DNA of 54,728 nt, taken from Beroe ovata (Eukaryota; Ctenophora; Nuda; Beroida; Beroidae). The position numbers were made by a program, and so were the translations under genes. Each line of letters begins with the position of its first letter. Position 1 is the first letter of the stretch. The notes beneath the pieces are model-generated. The model was not told the DNA's origin and did not search any database. It worked only from the letters and a program-made list of their open reading frames with translations. Location of the stretch: NCBI GenBank assembly GCA_946803715.1, contig CAMPET010000001.1:995265-1049992 (forward strand), read 5' to 3'. Shown here in pieces: positions 10,719 through 23,812 of the stretch.

Positions 10719-13700
10719 TTAGTCTTCTTCAACTTCTTCTGCCGCCTGCAGATCAACCGGCTTGTCTTCGACTAGATCTGAAGTGGGAAACAGTAGCATG
10801 CTAAAGTGAGCATCGGCAATAGAATTTATTACATTTTCAAACAGCGAGCTTGGAGATGTCAGGAAAACTTTTATGTCACAACATTCAAAATTTTCGGAAG
10901 AATTTCGCTTCCATAATATGTCACAACATTGTGTTTAAAAAGGCCCTTACCTTTATCCTCCACAACCTCATCAGTGTTGTCTGCACGGGAGGGGCCGTCT
11001 GAAACGTTTAGATGAGAGAATCATCAAAAGTGGGCCCAATATGTTACGCGCACCATGATTTCAGACCATACATGCCATATTGCTATGGGCACCTATATCT
11101 TCACGATGCGTGAGTGTGAGGCAAAGCAACATACTATATTCCGTTGCTATAGAATAAGACGATATTCGTCTCTACGACTGGATCATGTGACGTACCTCGT
11201 TCAACATTATTCATCAGGAACTTCCCATCATGGTTGGAATTAGATACTCCGCCCGTCGCGTTGAAAACTCCGTCATCTGTTATGAGTTCTTGACTTCCCC
11301 TCTTCGAAGGTTTCTTGTTTACTTTTTTGCTGGCAACACTGGTTTTGCTGGCTGTTACGCTTGCTTTGCTAGGTTTGGTCGCAACATCCTCTGGTAAAGA
11401 GAGTGGTGTCAACGAGAGGTTGTGACGGTAACGTTGTGCCAAAATCATTCTAGGTGTTTGGCTAGATGGTGCCAATTAAAGAAAGGGTGTCAACCTGATG
11501 ATATGGCCTGATTGCTCTTCTTTGCTGCCGGAAGTTTGCTCTTGCTGGGAACGGTGGTAATTTCTGTTCTGGAGATGTTGTCCTCTACTGGATCACCCTC
11601 TTCAGTGGTCATGTCAGGGATGGTACTCTCTCGACCATCGAGAGGTGGCTCCTCCTCTGTGAGAGTAGGGTGTCAAGAAACGGCGGAGGTGGTCGTGGGG
11701 TGTGGGCGGGACAGAGGCTGAGAGTGAATGGGAGAAAGGTAGGGATGTGTACTGTGGATTGTGGGTCAAAAGTAGGGGTCAAGAGGTTGGATGTTAAGAA
11801 AGCGTATGGGGTGCGGGTGAAAAACAAGGTTTAGTTCAGAGTTGCACAGCTTTTCAAGCGCCCTCAGCAATTTCAATATTGAAAGTATGTCTTTTAACTC
11901 TATAGCCCGACTATATAATGAAGACGCCGGCAGAAAAGATGCTGTCACCAATCACGAAGGAGAACTTGTCTGACGAAAGCTCTATAATATACATATGACA
12001 AGAACACACACATAGAAAGCAGGAATCTCCCGGCACATTGATAAAGACAATCACAGACACAGAAAAGGAGAGCGGGCTCATGCTGACATCACGTCACTCA
12101 GAGAGTTATAGAAACCTTCAACATTCTTCTGTTTGCCATCTCCTACTTCAGTAGGCTGTGGTTCAACCTCGTCATCGTGAGGATGCCCATTTTCAACTGT
12201 ATCTGTCATGACCAGCTCATCTTCTGCCGCTCCATCATTTTCATCCCCTGTCACTGTATCATCTACATCTGGCTCGGCCATCGTGTCTGATTCATGTCGA
12301 TACTCCAGCGTAACGCCTCCCCCCATAGCAACATCACCCCCGTCAGCGAGAGGCGTGATGGTTCGTTCCTTCACTGCAGGACTTGGGCTACGAATAGGCT
12401 CCACTGGACTGGGGCTCCTTGCCTTCTCAGCGGGATTCGCAATTTCAGCCTTCTCGACGGGACTTGGACTTCGAACGCGTTCCGTGGGACTAGGACTCCT
12501 CTCAGCCTGAGCAGGTGGAGTTGGGCTCTTCTCAACTGCAATCGGAGGCGTTGGACTCCCATCCATTCCCCAAGAGACTCGACCGTCTGCCACAGGCGTG
12601 GGACTCCTCTTGTTCTCGATGGGTGTAAGATTTCTCACGCTCTTGGCCGGTGTAGGGGTCCTGTTGGTGCTGAATGGAGTCATGTTTCTCTGAGCTGGAG
12701 TGTCCACTCTTGCTGGTTCTTGGTGGATGTTTGCAACAGGAGATGCTATATCAGGGTCATCTGCTTTGTCTCCATCCCGAGGAGACATTTCCCTGTTCTC
12801 GGCCTCAAATTCATCCTGTACACGAGGACTGCCCACTGGAGGGGGAAGGGTGGGGTTGGACCCCAGGTGTTCTATTCCCAGTACTCCATTTTCTGCAACC
12901 GGCTCAATAGCCGGATCTTCCTCTAGGATGTCAACTTGGCTTCCCCGGGACACAATAACGATAAGGTCATCAGTTTCAGGATCATTACCTTTCTCCTCGG
13001 CAATTGGGGCAGGGGAGTCTTTGTCTGAACGAGCAGTTTTCTGACTCGCTTCTGTGGCTTTCTTCTGGATCGCTGGAAGGGGGTTGGACTGGGTCCTAGG
13101 CTGAAAATATGGGGATTTTCCGGATAAATACACAATCACTGAGTTAAGAAATAGATGGGAAATTCTAATACTCGACCATTGATGAATCTGTTTTTCATTA
13201 CTCACAGACTGCTGAGAAACGTATCTGTTTCGCTTTATCGCTGGTAGCCTGATAATAGTAGGGTTGAACAATCAGCAAATGATATTCTATCATACCCACC
13301 TACCTACCGATCGTCTAAACTTACATATGTATGCAAAATTAAATTAGGTACTTCTGCGTAGTGCGTAGGCAAAAGCAGAAATACTTAGTCACGGTACCTA
13401 TTAATCACAGAGAACAGATACTAACTTTTGTAGTTTCGGTGGTTGCGGAATCTCGCCGTATAGTCCGGGCATAAAGCGGCGGTGGCCACAAGCCACATAG
13501 TGGCCGCCGTCAGTTATCTCTTCAGGACCGTTCAGCAGATTCCCGTCCACTGTGTAGAGCCTGGGAGAACCGCTAGTAATAGTTTCATGAAGCTCTGGGT
13601 CGTCTATTTTTCGCTAATTTGATGATATGGGTAATGGTTATATGGGTAATGTTAGTCAAGACGTAGCTTCGTTTACAAATGGGAGGGTCAGAAGTATTTT

Positions 13701-16700
13701 GACGTCACTTGGTTATCTATTGAATAACAGAATCCAGTTTAACATATGTAATGACGTTAGCTGGACTGGTCACACAACTGTGCGTTATTCGTTGCTTTGT
13801 TGAATGTTGATATATCTAACATATCAATGCGAGCATGTTAAACTTAGCAAGCATGCAAGCACAGAACAAGAATCATTACCAGGCTCGTCAAAAAGCGTTG
13901 AGGGTCACGTGACTAACATACGCTGTGCTGCTCTATATAGCCTATGCGAGCGCGCGCGCCGCAATCTTCGATTCAACGCGCGCGTAAAATGGATAGGAAT
14001 AAGTCATCGCGCGCGCGGTGAATGTATAAATTCTCCAATATGTCCAATATTGTGTCAAGATAACGAACATATAAACCAACGTACGGCTGCGAGTGGTAGC
14101 AAACTTTCCGAAGGACGAAACGCAATCACAAGTAAATTCGACATCCCCTTGAAGCAAAAAGCATTGCCAGTGGGCAGATGCTCCAGGTAGACCATATTGT
14201 ACAAAGCTTCCAGAGAAACACAGGCTATGATGATATCAGCATAAGGTACTTATGTTCACCCATACATACCACAACCGGCCTCAATTTCTCCGAAAAATCT
14301 CCAAAAGGAGACATGCATTCTCCATGTAGTGACGGGGCGATAGTCAGATAGGTCGATAACCCCTCCGCCGTACTTTGTTCTAAGTGATTTCCGAAAAAAT
14401 ACCGCCTATCTACCATCAACCTTGCAGAGTTCCCTATGGCACAGTATTAGGGACACGTCCTTAGCAAAGTGGACATAGATATATATGCACGAGCCACTCT
14501 GTTTACAGATATCGACAGTCCTAATTTGCAGACAAGCTATGCGTAGGTAGGTACCTATAACTGAGCAGAAGGTATGTTTATCGGTAATGATGACACATAA
14601 TGAACATGATAGATGGACCGATTAAAGCATCGGCTACTCGGTTAGACGGATGTTTTCATCCACAAATCATGAGGAATGAGTAATTGATAGCTCTGTCAAC
14701 TCATGTCTCATGTACGTGTTCTCAGGATGTGTCATGAGGTATAATGTGAACCTAGGTACAGACTGCGTAATATGATTCCGTCAAGGTTTAACTAGATCAG
14801 TTAATGATATCCTGTGATCGGTTCGAACCGAGAGTCTACGCGCTTTCGGTGACTTTTCAGTGGACATAATATGCGGATATCTAATTGGAAAATTGATTGA
14901 TGTACCAGTCACAGAGAGTTAAAAATAGGTTGGATTGATCACTCAGTCACTCACTTCCTTACTGCGCCTTCTACTAGCCGTATCTTGAATGAGATGATGG
15001 ACAAAACCTGCAATTGGTCGGGGGTTAGCAAGGCAGATTAGTGGTCAACGTCATATTCTACCGAAATTTCAATTATTTTCGCATTGTTTAAAGGTCGGTC
15101 AATATAAAAACCCAATGACTTTGAAAGGAAATGCCTCTCTATGTTTATTTTTCATGACATAAAATATTCAAAACTTTTAATGACATTGTTCTCCAATTGA
15201 TTGTCATGCCATATTGAAGAAAAAGAACGGCCCTGTTTTGGATAATAGATAATGATAACGAGAGAACAGGTCAGCCGAGTAATGAGAGACCTCATTAAGA
15301 AAATGTAAAACAGACTTCCCACCGGTTTTAGTTTTGTATGTTGTTACCATGGTAACAGTATGGTGTACTAATATTCCACACCATCCCCCATATCACTACA
15401 TTCTGGGGTGGTAACGGGGGATGGTGGTGCAAACATCACTACAGAGTTAGATGAAGTGAAGTGGAAGTCGGGGCGACAAACATAACTACAATCGTCTGTA
15501 CAGATTGGGATATTTCGACTTTTCCTTAATTCATCTCATAGAGACACGTAATTTTACATGTTACAGCAATGTGATACGAAAATCAGGTCTGTATAGAATA
15601 TGCAAACAAATCTGGGTTAATTTTCGGATTAAGTTACCCATTCCCCGACTAATGAACTAATGTAACTGTTAATGACGATAATAATCACGATACAAACATA
15701 CCAGAAATTTTATTCTGAATGAATATAAGGGTACCAACCGTTTCGAAGGATTTCATTTCTCGAGATTTGAGGAGGAACTTTGCGCCCTTGTCGCTAGGTA
15801 ACCCATTCCTGAACACCCTGAAATGAATTTAATCAGTTTCATATCATACGGTTTTAGATAAAAGTGGCACAAATTCGTATCGTAACACACCAGGAACTCG
15901 CCCCTTAAAAACTTGAGTAAAGAGAAAATTTGATTTAAAAGTAGTAGCTAGTCATAAATCTCAAGTTGGCTCTCCTCCAAGCGAGAAAGAGCTCTACACT
16001 TAGCTCGATGTTTGTTATAGATGATACGCTCATGCAGTTATCATGCATCGTAACTCCCACGAGAAAATGTCACGTGAGCATACAAACACACACACACGTA
16101 CTCAGACACAAACACACGCATACACGTACACAGGCACACACTAAACAGACTTTATACGTTCACAGACACACACTTTACCTACATATACACNTGCTCAAGC
16201 CAGGACTTATTTAGAGCACTCGGCTCAGCTTCGCTTCGCCTCGCACTCTAAATCACATAGACGTCTCCTGCTTCGCAGTCGACATCTATATGGAATATAG
16301 TGTCCTGCGCGCAGGACACTATATAAGTCCTGTGCGTGCGCAACACGCCTCTAAAGTACATGTAGTGGTTGCTAGGTTACAATACCTACTCGAATGATCA
16401 CACCACACTTCTCAGCAAGGGGTATAAATTGGTGTAGAAAGTGTCGGTATACACTATACATACATAGTACATTTAGAATACACAATTGAGAATATTCTCA
16501 TTGATTGTCTCACTGATTCTCACCCATTGTCATTCCAGGTATCATTTGGCCACTCCACCAACCGATGGCTATATAATATATATTATTGAGGTAACGGATG
16601 GTTACACTGACTTTGGCGTCGTGACAAAACGGTGGTTACGCCGTTACCAACAAACACTCATGCGTTTCTAATCGAGTAATTGCTCACACAATAAGTGCAA

Positions 16701-19700
16701 ATCGTTATGGGACATAGTAAAGTTACTCGGAAAGGATTAGCCCACCCATTCTCAGCTTTGTTTTCGTGTGTGATGCCGTAACCGATTACTCCATTTAACT
16801 CGACTACCCAACTCAATTTCACAGTTGGTTATTCCTACTACTCCATTATTCAACTATTGCCACTTTAAGAGGCCTCGACCGATTGAGAAGAAGAAAGTTA
16901 CTTTTGGCAGCGTGGCCAAAATCTCTGTGCCAATTCTAATATAACCCTACTTTAACCTTGCTATAACGCTTACTATAACCTTACTATAACCCTTTCTCAA
17001 TAACCAGTGTTCTACATCTAGCAGTATCCTAAACCATATTCGATCTTCACACACCACTCTAGTAATTTCATATCACGTTATGTCATCATATGACATATTG
17101 TGATGCTTCATTCATCGATATATGGAGAGATGCAGTGCGCCGCGAGTTTTAATCAATAGATTAAAGCTGCCATGCAATGATCTATAGATACACGAATAGG
17201 ACGGTATGTATGACGGAAAAAAACTTTCCTCCATTAGAGGAAAATAAGAAGTTTTGTGTCTGTGTGTGTCTGTGTGATCGCGTTTCAACTGTCTGTGTTT
17301 GAGTGTACTGTGGAGGTACACAGGTGGTTTATGTTAGTGTGTTATTATCCAGATATCTTACACTCCCAAGTGATGTCTAGTTAAACTACCCATAACAGTA
17401 CCATCTTTGCCAAATAATCAAACCTCACTCTAAATCTGGAAGTAGGAAGTTGGCACGGAGTCAAGTCCTGCAGCTAGTGAACAGCGAGTGTATGGAATGA
17501 TCAGTATATCGACCTACACACACTATATTTATTATACTTCACACAGACACACACACACATTCTAAACTACGTATAAACTGTGTATTACCGGTCTACAACA
17601 ACATGGTGCTCTATCAATAGTTAAATAGAGTTCACTGTCAATATACGATTCTGACTATAGGCCGTCTCGAATGGTTCTGTAAATGAGACGAATCAATAAT
17701 ACTCTCTTATTAGGGACCATCTCATAGCACAGTCCTGTATAAACCTAGTCAGATCGAAACCTCTCTCTCTCTCTCTCTTTCTCAATGAAGTTTACTGTCT
17801 CCGCTGGACGATTGATGACTGCACACCACTCACACCCATCCCATGCTACAACAGCAATATATGGAACAACACACTCACGTGAACTGAACGGGTTGTCTGA
17901 CTTTGTGAAACTGGGCAGACCGCTGTGCGTACTTTCTGTTCTTCTTGGGTAGGACTAGGGGTGGCGGGTCGTCTGCTAGGAAACCGGGCTGAAAATGGGC
18001 GGGCGTGAGGGATAGAGAGGGGGAAGTATGGGGGTTTTCACTTTATAGGGGACGGGGGCTATGTGGAGAGAATGGGTTTGGTGTGGAATTATTTTATAGA
18101 AAGGGGATGTAGAATGGTTTGTAGAAGGGGTTCCGGGTTCTCTCCCCTTGAGGTGAGTATGATAACATAACCCTTGTTCGTGTTGTCAAAGTGCACATAT
18201 CAGAAGCTGGGTACTATAACTCATGCGCTTGACGCGCCTCATTAAGTTGGTCAATGATGATACTATGAGAATTTATTAGCATGAATAATTATGAGGGGTA
18301 GTATCTTACACAATATTTCATTGTAATATTCAGCTTTGGTGATATAGATATGTTGTTGATTAATTATAGTTGCTAACAACACATTGAATAAAACGTGTGT
18401 GGGCATCGGAAACAGCGACAGCTTCTGAACCAACGCCTTTTCGAGTACTCAAGATCGCACTTATTCACGACAAGTAATAAGTGTAAACCACTTGTTTTGG
18501 ACCTTATTATACCTCTTCATTGCAGAGTCGTCATTTAACCTTAACTTACGAACGATGAATTAACAGAAACCTTTTCTCATTAACCTGATTGTTTTCTCAT
18601 AACTTTGTAACATACAACTGAATCAACTGTAACTGGATACAGTGACATGATGCTATAGTTAATGCAGGAGGTAGCACCGACGTCAGTCACAATGTGTATT
18701 CATGTGTCACGTAACTGAAAACAGTGCTCTGTGTGGTAGCTGCTGCAAGAGGACCAGTTTAGAATGGTATTCAGCAATCCGCATGGCAAACACACCGACC
18801 TGTCATTCATAGAATACATTCTGCAATTCAGTAATTTAATCGGTTGCTTCACGAAATTGACCAGCCGGTCCTAAGCATCCTATTTGGTTGTTGGAGTATT
18901 CAAGAGCCCCCGCTATGGGCCTTGTGAATCATGAGATTGCTTCCATTTATTACTGATTTCAAATCAATTTTCATCCGACACTAACACACAGAATGGGGTC
19001 ACCGTGAACCCCATGATGACGTCACAGAAGCACATCTGTCCTAATTTCAGACTCGATTTTCAGTACAGTTCCAATCTAGTGCTACGTGACACTCTTCAGA
19101 ATTTACTCTTACTGAAACTCCGTTACTAAGCGACCGCCACAATATATAAACACCACGCCTGAAGTCCGAAAAGCCTGTTAAAAGTATATATATCGTGCCA
19201 TATCGGCAATAATAATTAGTAGCCATGGCAACGGGCAGTGTATACAAATATATACTGCTCAGTACAGCAGGATGGATGTTTGTTCGCTTGTTACTACGGA
19301 AATTCACTACTTCATGAGCACTTACGGGAAACATAAGCATGTTACGATATTACATCACAGGGGGAGAGATAAGTCATTAATAGTATGTAAATATTTAAAT
19401 ATTTGATAGCCTAATCATGGGAGTTGTTATTTTATTATTATTACTAGTAAACAGGTAAATAACATGATCCCAATCAAAGGAAGAGATGTGTACTGTGTGT
19501 ACTGTGTGTGTGGGTTGGCTGTATGTGGTGCGAGTAATTCCATGCATTATATTAGGTAATGGACATCCTATACTTGATTACCACTCTCGGCAAGTATGAT
19601 TTACACGGTGTCAGATAGTGAGGTGTCAAGGTTAGCGATATTGGCAATCTTTACAATCTACTAGCACGAAAGCACTCTCATACAACTGGTGGGGTACAAC

Positions 19701-22032
19701 TGAGAGGTTTTTCTTCTCTGACACCACTCATCACTATTCACTAACAGCACTTTTCCCTGACACCACCCATCACTGACATCACTTTTCTCTGACATCACTT
19801 TCATCAGACACCACCCATCACTGACACCACTTTTCTTTGACACCATTCCCTCTGACACCTCTTCCTTTGACACCACTTCACTCTGACACCACTTTTCTCT
19901 GACACCATCCCCACTGACACCACTTTTTTATGACACCTCTTCCTTTGACACCACTTATCTTTGACACCACTAGCTACCACAAAAGTACTCGCATAACCTA
20001 CCCTACGAAGCATACGTTGACTATTGCCACGTTCAGAGCTAAGTCATGAAATCTTGGGTCATATCCCCTCCTTATGATAAAAGATGATCAATTTTGAGCA
20101 TTTTCGTCTAAGAAATCAAAGGAACATTCCAGTACTTAGAATTCCTATTCATCAAGGAAGCACTGATTATAGAAGTATCATCAGTTTGAGGGCGTGGAGT
20201 TTTTCAGTTACTGAATGACGCGAGATGCATGTTGTCATTCTGTTATAGGAATCACTCGGCTAAGGACAAAGTAGAAACACAGGAACGCAATAGGAAATGG
20301 GAACCAGATTCGGGGAAAACGAGCTTTCTCGAGAGTGTAGGATAGTGTATGAGAAGTTTGTAGCGAAAAGTTAGAGTGTGCCATTACAAAAACTCTGTTT
20401 GTAGTGAGTGGTTTACATTCCATTATCGTGTGTTTGGTTACCCCGGGTGATAGACAATGTTTGTAAACAAACAGCGAGAGTTGAACTCATTCGTTACCGG
20501 AACGCCAAGGCCAGGGGGAGGGGTGTCAGTTGAAGAAAATGGGGTCAAGAGGAGGGGGTATCGGTGGAAGAAAGTGGTGTCAGTGAAAGAAAGTGGTGTC
20601 AGGTGGAGGGGTGTCAGATGGTGATGAGTGGTGTCAGAAGCAAAGAGGTTTGAAGAGGAAAACCGGTGTAAACGTATGGTGCTGTGTGAAAGAAATTATG
20701 TCATTTTCACAAGATTCCGCACTCTAGTGACGCTCACGTTGGAGTCAATCTTATCGACATTCCTGTTGACCAGCATGATCAGTCGGGACTTGGCACTAAG
20801 TTGTATCGAGTTCTTCCTACTATTGTTCATACGAACACTCAACGAACAACATAGTACACGAAAAGGAGCGCGTTTTAGCACGAAATAGAATTCTAAGACT
20901 GGACACCACTATTAGCTAGTCTAGTCTGTCTCCAAGGTCCTAATTGCACGGCACCATTTCGTCATGTTAAAATGACATGGAATCGTATTAGATTATGATA
21001 CTTTTTGAGAATTTTCGATGTTTATGCAAGCTGCATCACTGTCGGATGATCTTTTTTGTCATTATCACAAAAATTGCATCATAGCTTCGAGTTTCGAATA
21101 GTTTTCGATAGTATGATTTAAGAGAAATCAATATCCCTATCGCATGCAGTCTGTGATGATTGATTATCGATTTAATTCTCAAAACATATCATCGGGAGTC
21201 GATCACATGATCGAATATTAAATAATTCTTCGCAAGGATCTGTCAGGAAATCACTGTGCGGGGAATATAGTGATCATATCTCCTCAAAATAGGATCTCAC
21301 CTTCAAGTTAGAGTTGTAAACACCGTGCCGTCCATTGAGCTGGATTGGGCTGTATCTGAGGAGGGGAGAATTGATGAGAAATTTGTCAGATGAGTTAGGG
21401 GAACAAACGATAAAATACGGCCATTGCTTGTGCTAAGTATTATATGACGAATTATATGACGGATTATATGACGAAGTGTTACACGACGGATCTTGGAGAT
21501 TGGATGTTGAAGTATAGTTATTTCTTCTCAACTGAGATTTGCTTATCCGTCCCTTATATAAGGTAATGCGTATTTGACATTTTCTGAAGTAAAAACTTCA
21601 TTAATCAAGAGGAAAGAGCAATCCGTCTGCGCTGAATGTAATTTTACGATGCAAAGCAATAAGCAATTGCTGCTGGATGGAGCATCAATTTTTTACTCTG
21701 AGATGGACGAAATGGAATATCAATCAGATACTCAGTTAAATAGGGTTAACTCACTCGATTTTCTTGAATCTCTCAGTTCCACCAGCCACATACGTCGCTC
21801 CTCCCTCCAAATCATCGATTCCCTGGATTTGTCTGCTCCCCTTGGGAGTGTACAGTCGTCTAACAGCGCCGAAGGGAGCACTTATCTGGTGAGTTATGTC
21901 CGAGAGCAGGGAATCAAAAGTTCGGTATCTCCGTCGACTGATAATGAACTTCCGTCCCTGGTACTTGCTGTCCCCGTTACGGAGGACAGTAACATGTTTA
22001 GCGGGGGTCGTGTCCACGGATAGTGCCATCAC
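10719..22032 (-). CDS. Tandem doublecortin-domain protein (DCDC2-like)
   Basis: Doublecortin (DCX) domains bind and stabilise microtubules; DCDC2-type proteins act in cilia. Twelve exons in phase, in transcript order: 22032-21755, 21355-21301, 17988-17879, 15817-15739, 15007-14955, 13560-13426, 13248-13206, 13100-12116, 11656-11495, 11390-11196, 10998-10951 and 10777-10719. They sum to 2202 bases (733 residues plus TAA). The start ATG lies just before DCX1, which reads HVTVLRNGDSKYQGRKFIIS, then FDSLLSDIT, GAVRRLYT and ATYVAGG. DCX2 (about residues 145-225) is assembled from four exons: VFRNGLPSDKGAKFLL, MKSFET, EGAVRK joined to LYTVDGN, and GGHYVACGHRRF. The 3' two-thirds is disordered. Exon 13100 carries repeated SPSP/SPTP motifs. 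The C-terminus is Lys- then Glu-rich. All junction phases agree, which supports the model. The weakest junction is the GTTTCT donor at 12115. DCDC2 orthology is inferred from the domain layout. Confidence 0.88.
13945..14015. other. CGCG-rich intronic patch
   Basis: A run dense in GCGCGCGC words lies in a doublecortin-gene intron, in an otherwise AT-rich background. Similar patches occur at 23500-23590, 36630-36860, 37080-37190, 44440-44510 and 47560-47720, so this may be an end of a dispersed repeat. The open frame across it is not supported as coding. Confidence 0.4.
16079..16190 (+). repeat. Degenerate (CA)n stretch ending at an ambiguous base
   Basis: ACACAC-rich sequence with GTACTCAG-type interruptions, ending at the N at 16191. 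It lies in a doublecortin-gene intron. Confidence 0.75.
16202..16331. repeat. Nested fold-back structure with a 30-bp perfect palindrome
   Basis: Outer arms AGGACTTAT (16202-16210) and ATAAGTCCT (16323-16331) are inverted. Inside is a hairpin bounded by TTTAGAG and CTCTAAA, then a perfect 30-bp palindrome at 16295-16324 centred on GCGC. It is probably a small non-autonomous fold-back element in a doublecortin-gene intron. Confidence 0.7.
16940..16996 (+). repeat. Short ATAACCTTACT tandem repeat
   Basis: Five or so diverged copies of a unit close to TATAACCTTAC in a doublecortin-gene intron. It resembles no canonical telomere repeat exactly. Confidence 0.55.
19690..19975 (+). repeat. GACACCACTTT minisatellite (doublecortin intron, forward array)
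   Basis: About fifteen copies of TGACACCACTTTTCTC-like units, 12-17 bases apart, on the plus strand, which is antisense to the host gene. Variants include TGACATCACTT and TGACACCTCTTCC. The open frames on the minus strand (repeated Val-Val-Ser-Lys) come from the repeat and are not a gene. Confidence 0.85.
20519..20642 (-). repeat. GACACCACTTT minisatellite (reverse array)
   Basis: The same family in the opposite orientation: GAAAGTGGTGTCAG-type units repeat about seven times. It lies in the same intron (21300-17989) as the forward array, about 550 bases away, so the two can pair as a stem. Confidence 0.8.
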
Positions 22033-23424
22033 TCGTCCTCATAGCCGTCCGTGAGAACCATGTGCCACAGTGGCTCAATTTAACCTAACAATGGACAAAG
22101 TAGGTTGAGGCTTTTGCACTGTATGAGCATTGAGTTTTTCGAATGAAAACTTCTTAACTCAAGAGGAAACGCGGATATGGGCAAGTGAAGGGGTATGATT
22201 TATAAGACTGCGAGATCTAGAAGGGTATTCAACCAGAGCATACTACCGAGTCAGCAGTAAATTTATCCGATAATTAACTAATCATTTCCTATACGAAAAC
22301 GAGAGCTGGATCATGAGGTTAACGAACTACGAAACACCGCCTAAATTACAAGCTCCGGTCGTTAGTCTCATGATGAAGGAGCAAAATTTCTAAAATCGGA
22401 ATCTAGCTACTCTTATAGCCCGATTATGAAACAAACTTGATAAGCAAGAACAAGAATGCGGTTCTTAACTGATCAGAATCCGAAGTTAGAAATATGAAGT
22501 ACCTATACGTCTACAACGCCTAATGCAATTTTGTGGAAATTCTAAGCTGAAGCTATAGGTACGTCATGTTATTTTATCCGAGGAATTTCAGTCAAAGATC
22601 AACTGTTGTATTGGTACAAACCGGCCAATACCTATTTGTGCGTGAACGGAAGTAGGTATATCTATGTATAGTGTATTATTATCGATACCTCAATCAAGAC
22701 TAAAAAGCCTCAACAGCATTTAAAGCGTGTCATTCGGGGCTAGCCAGGAAAATTCCTACGATTAAACCATATCATTGAAGAGTAGGTATGTATCAGCAAG
22801 TGATGGGGAGAAGCAGTTCATTCCCTTTGGATAAGAAATGGCTTCTCCTTAAGATCAAGTAAAGGTGAATCGAGTAAACAGAGTGACTTTCGATATCTGA
22901 ACTATCATAAATCATTTCGTCTGATTGAATCCAAAGTCTTATTTATTGAGGTGTATGGGTATACCTACTGCAAACATAGCGAAATTCTGGATAGTGGATA
23001 TCGAATTTCTGATCCGAGAATTGACATAAGAGAGAGAAGAATCTTAATTGTGGATCATCAGCGGTTACCCTACAGATGTTAGGCCCTCTCCTGTCAACTG
23101 CGATGTGGCCTGGATCTCAATATCAGCAGGTGGCAAGAGAGATCAGAGAACGGAGGGGTTCCGACCGTTAACCGTACCCAACTTATGATATTGGAAGTAC
23201 CTAACGGCAGAACGCAAGATCGGACTCTCACTTCTCGGATGAGTGAAAACAGCAAGACCGATCGAGTAAGTCTGAAAGGTAACAGCAGATACAGGAAACA
23301 TGTGTCGAAAGCCCAGGAACAAGGCGCGTAGCTACTGGTGATTCTATCCAACGCGACAAAATTGCCATTTTTTCAGTAGAAGAGAAATGTGCGCGGCGTG
23401 TGAATAAAAATTGGACTCACGTTC

Positions 23425-23620
23425 TCTTTTTTGTGCACACGTTGTGCGCCCCATATTTCACTCGGTGATCTAAAAAGTCGTGAAAGGAGCCAAACCACTA
23501 ACCGCGCGGCGGCGCGGAGTTGGATTTGAGAATTTTGCGGCCGGATGTTAACTGTCCACTGTTTTTTGCGCGCGGCGCGCGCGTCTTCATCGGCCTTCAT
23601 CGGCAACGAGAATTTGGGTT
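23425..23620 (-). mobile_element. GC-rich dispersed repeat, copy 1 (reverse orientation)
   Basis: Read on the minus strand, this matches the sequence at about 36590-36770. Shared words include ACGACTTTT, CACCGAGT/CACTGAGT and GCGCACAACGTGTGCAC. The match breaks and resumes over at least 100 bases. A second segment with GCGCGCGGCGCGCGCG next to CTTCAT and CGGCCTTC is also shared with 37085-37125. There is no coding capacity; it is probably a non-autonomous element. Confidence 0.6.
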
Positions 23621-23763
23621 TTACAGCGCAAGAAAATCATTGAAAATTGTAGCGTAGCCAAAAAACTGAACGATGTCGTTTGTTTTTTATCAATTGGTAT
23701 ATGTTTGTCAGGCAATGCAATGCTATAGTGATCGGTGATTTTTATAGATCACCGATGCATGAA

Positions 23764-23812
23764 GTGCGCGCGAAATGAAATTCTTGACAGGGTCTATCAT
23801 CGATATTCGATC
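23764..23812 (+). repeat. Dispersed TTCTTGACAGG-CTATCATCGA repeat, copy 1
   Basis: GTGCGCGCGAAATGAAATTC then TTGACAGGGTCTATCATCGA. Related copies in the same orientation are at 42913-42958 and 47707-47757. Confidence 0.6.

Noticed and set aside
12294-12926. 210-residue plus-strand ORF
   Set aside because: Antisense shadow of the low-complexity doublecortin exon 13100-12116.
13561-13608. Upstream acceptor AATAG at about 13604 for the DCX2 second half
   Set aside because: The acceptor TTCTCCCAG before 13560 fits both phase and the doublecortin alignment (GAVRK joined to LYTVDG) once the short exon 15007-14955 is included.
19661-20013. Minus-strand ORFs with repeated Val-Val-Ser-Lys
   Set aside because: Same minisatellite artefact in a doublecortin-gene intron.
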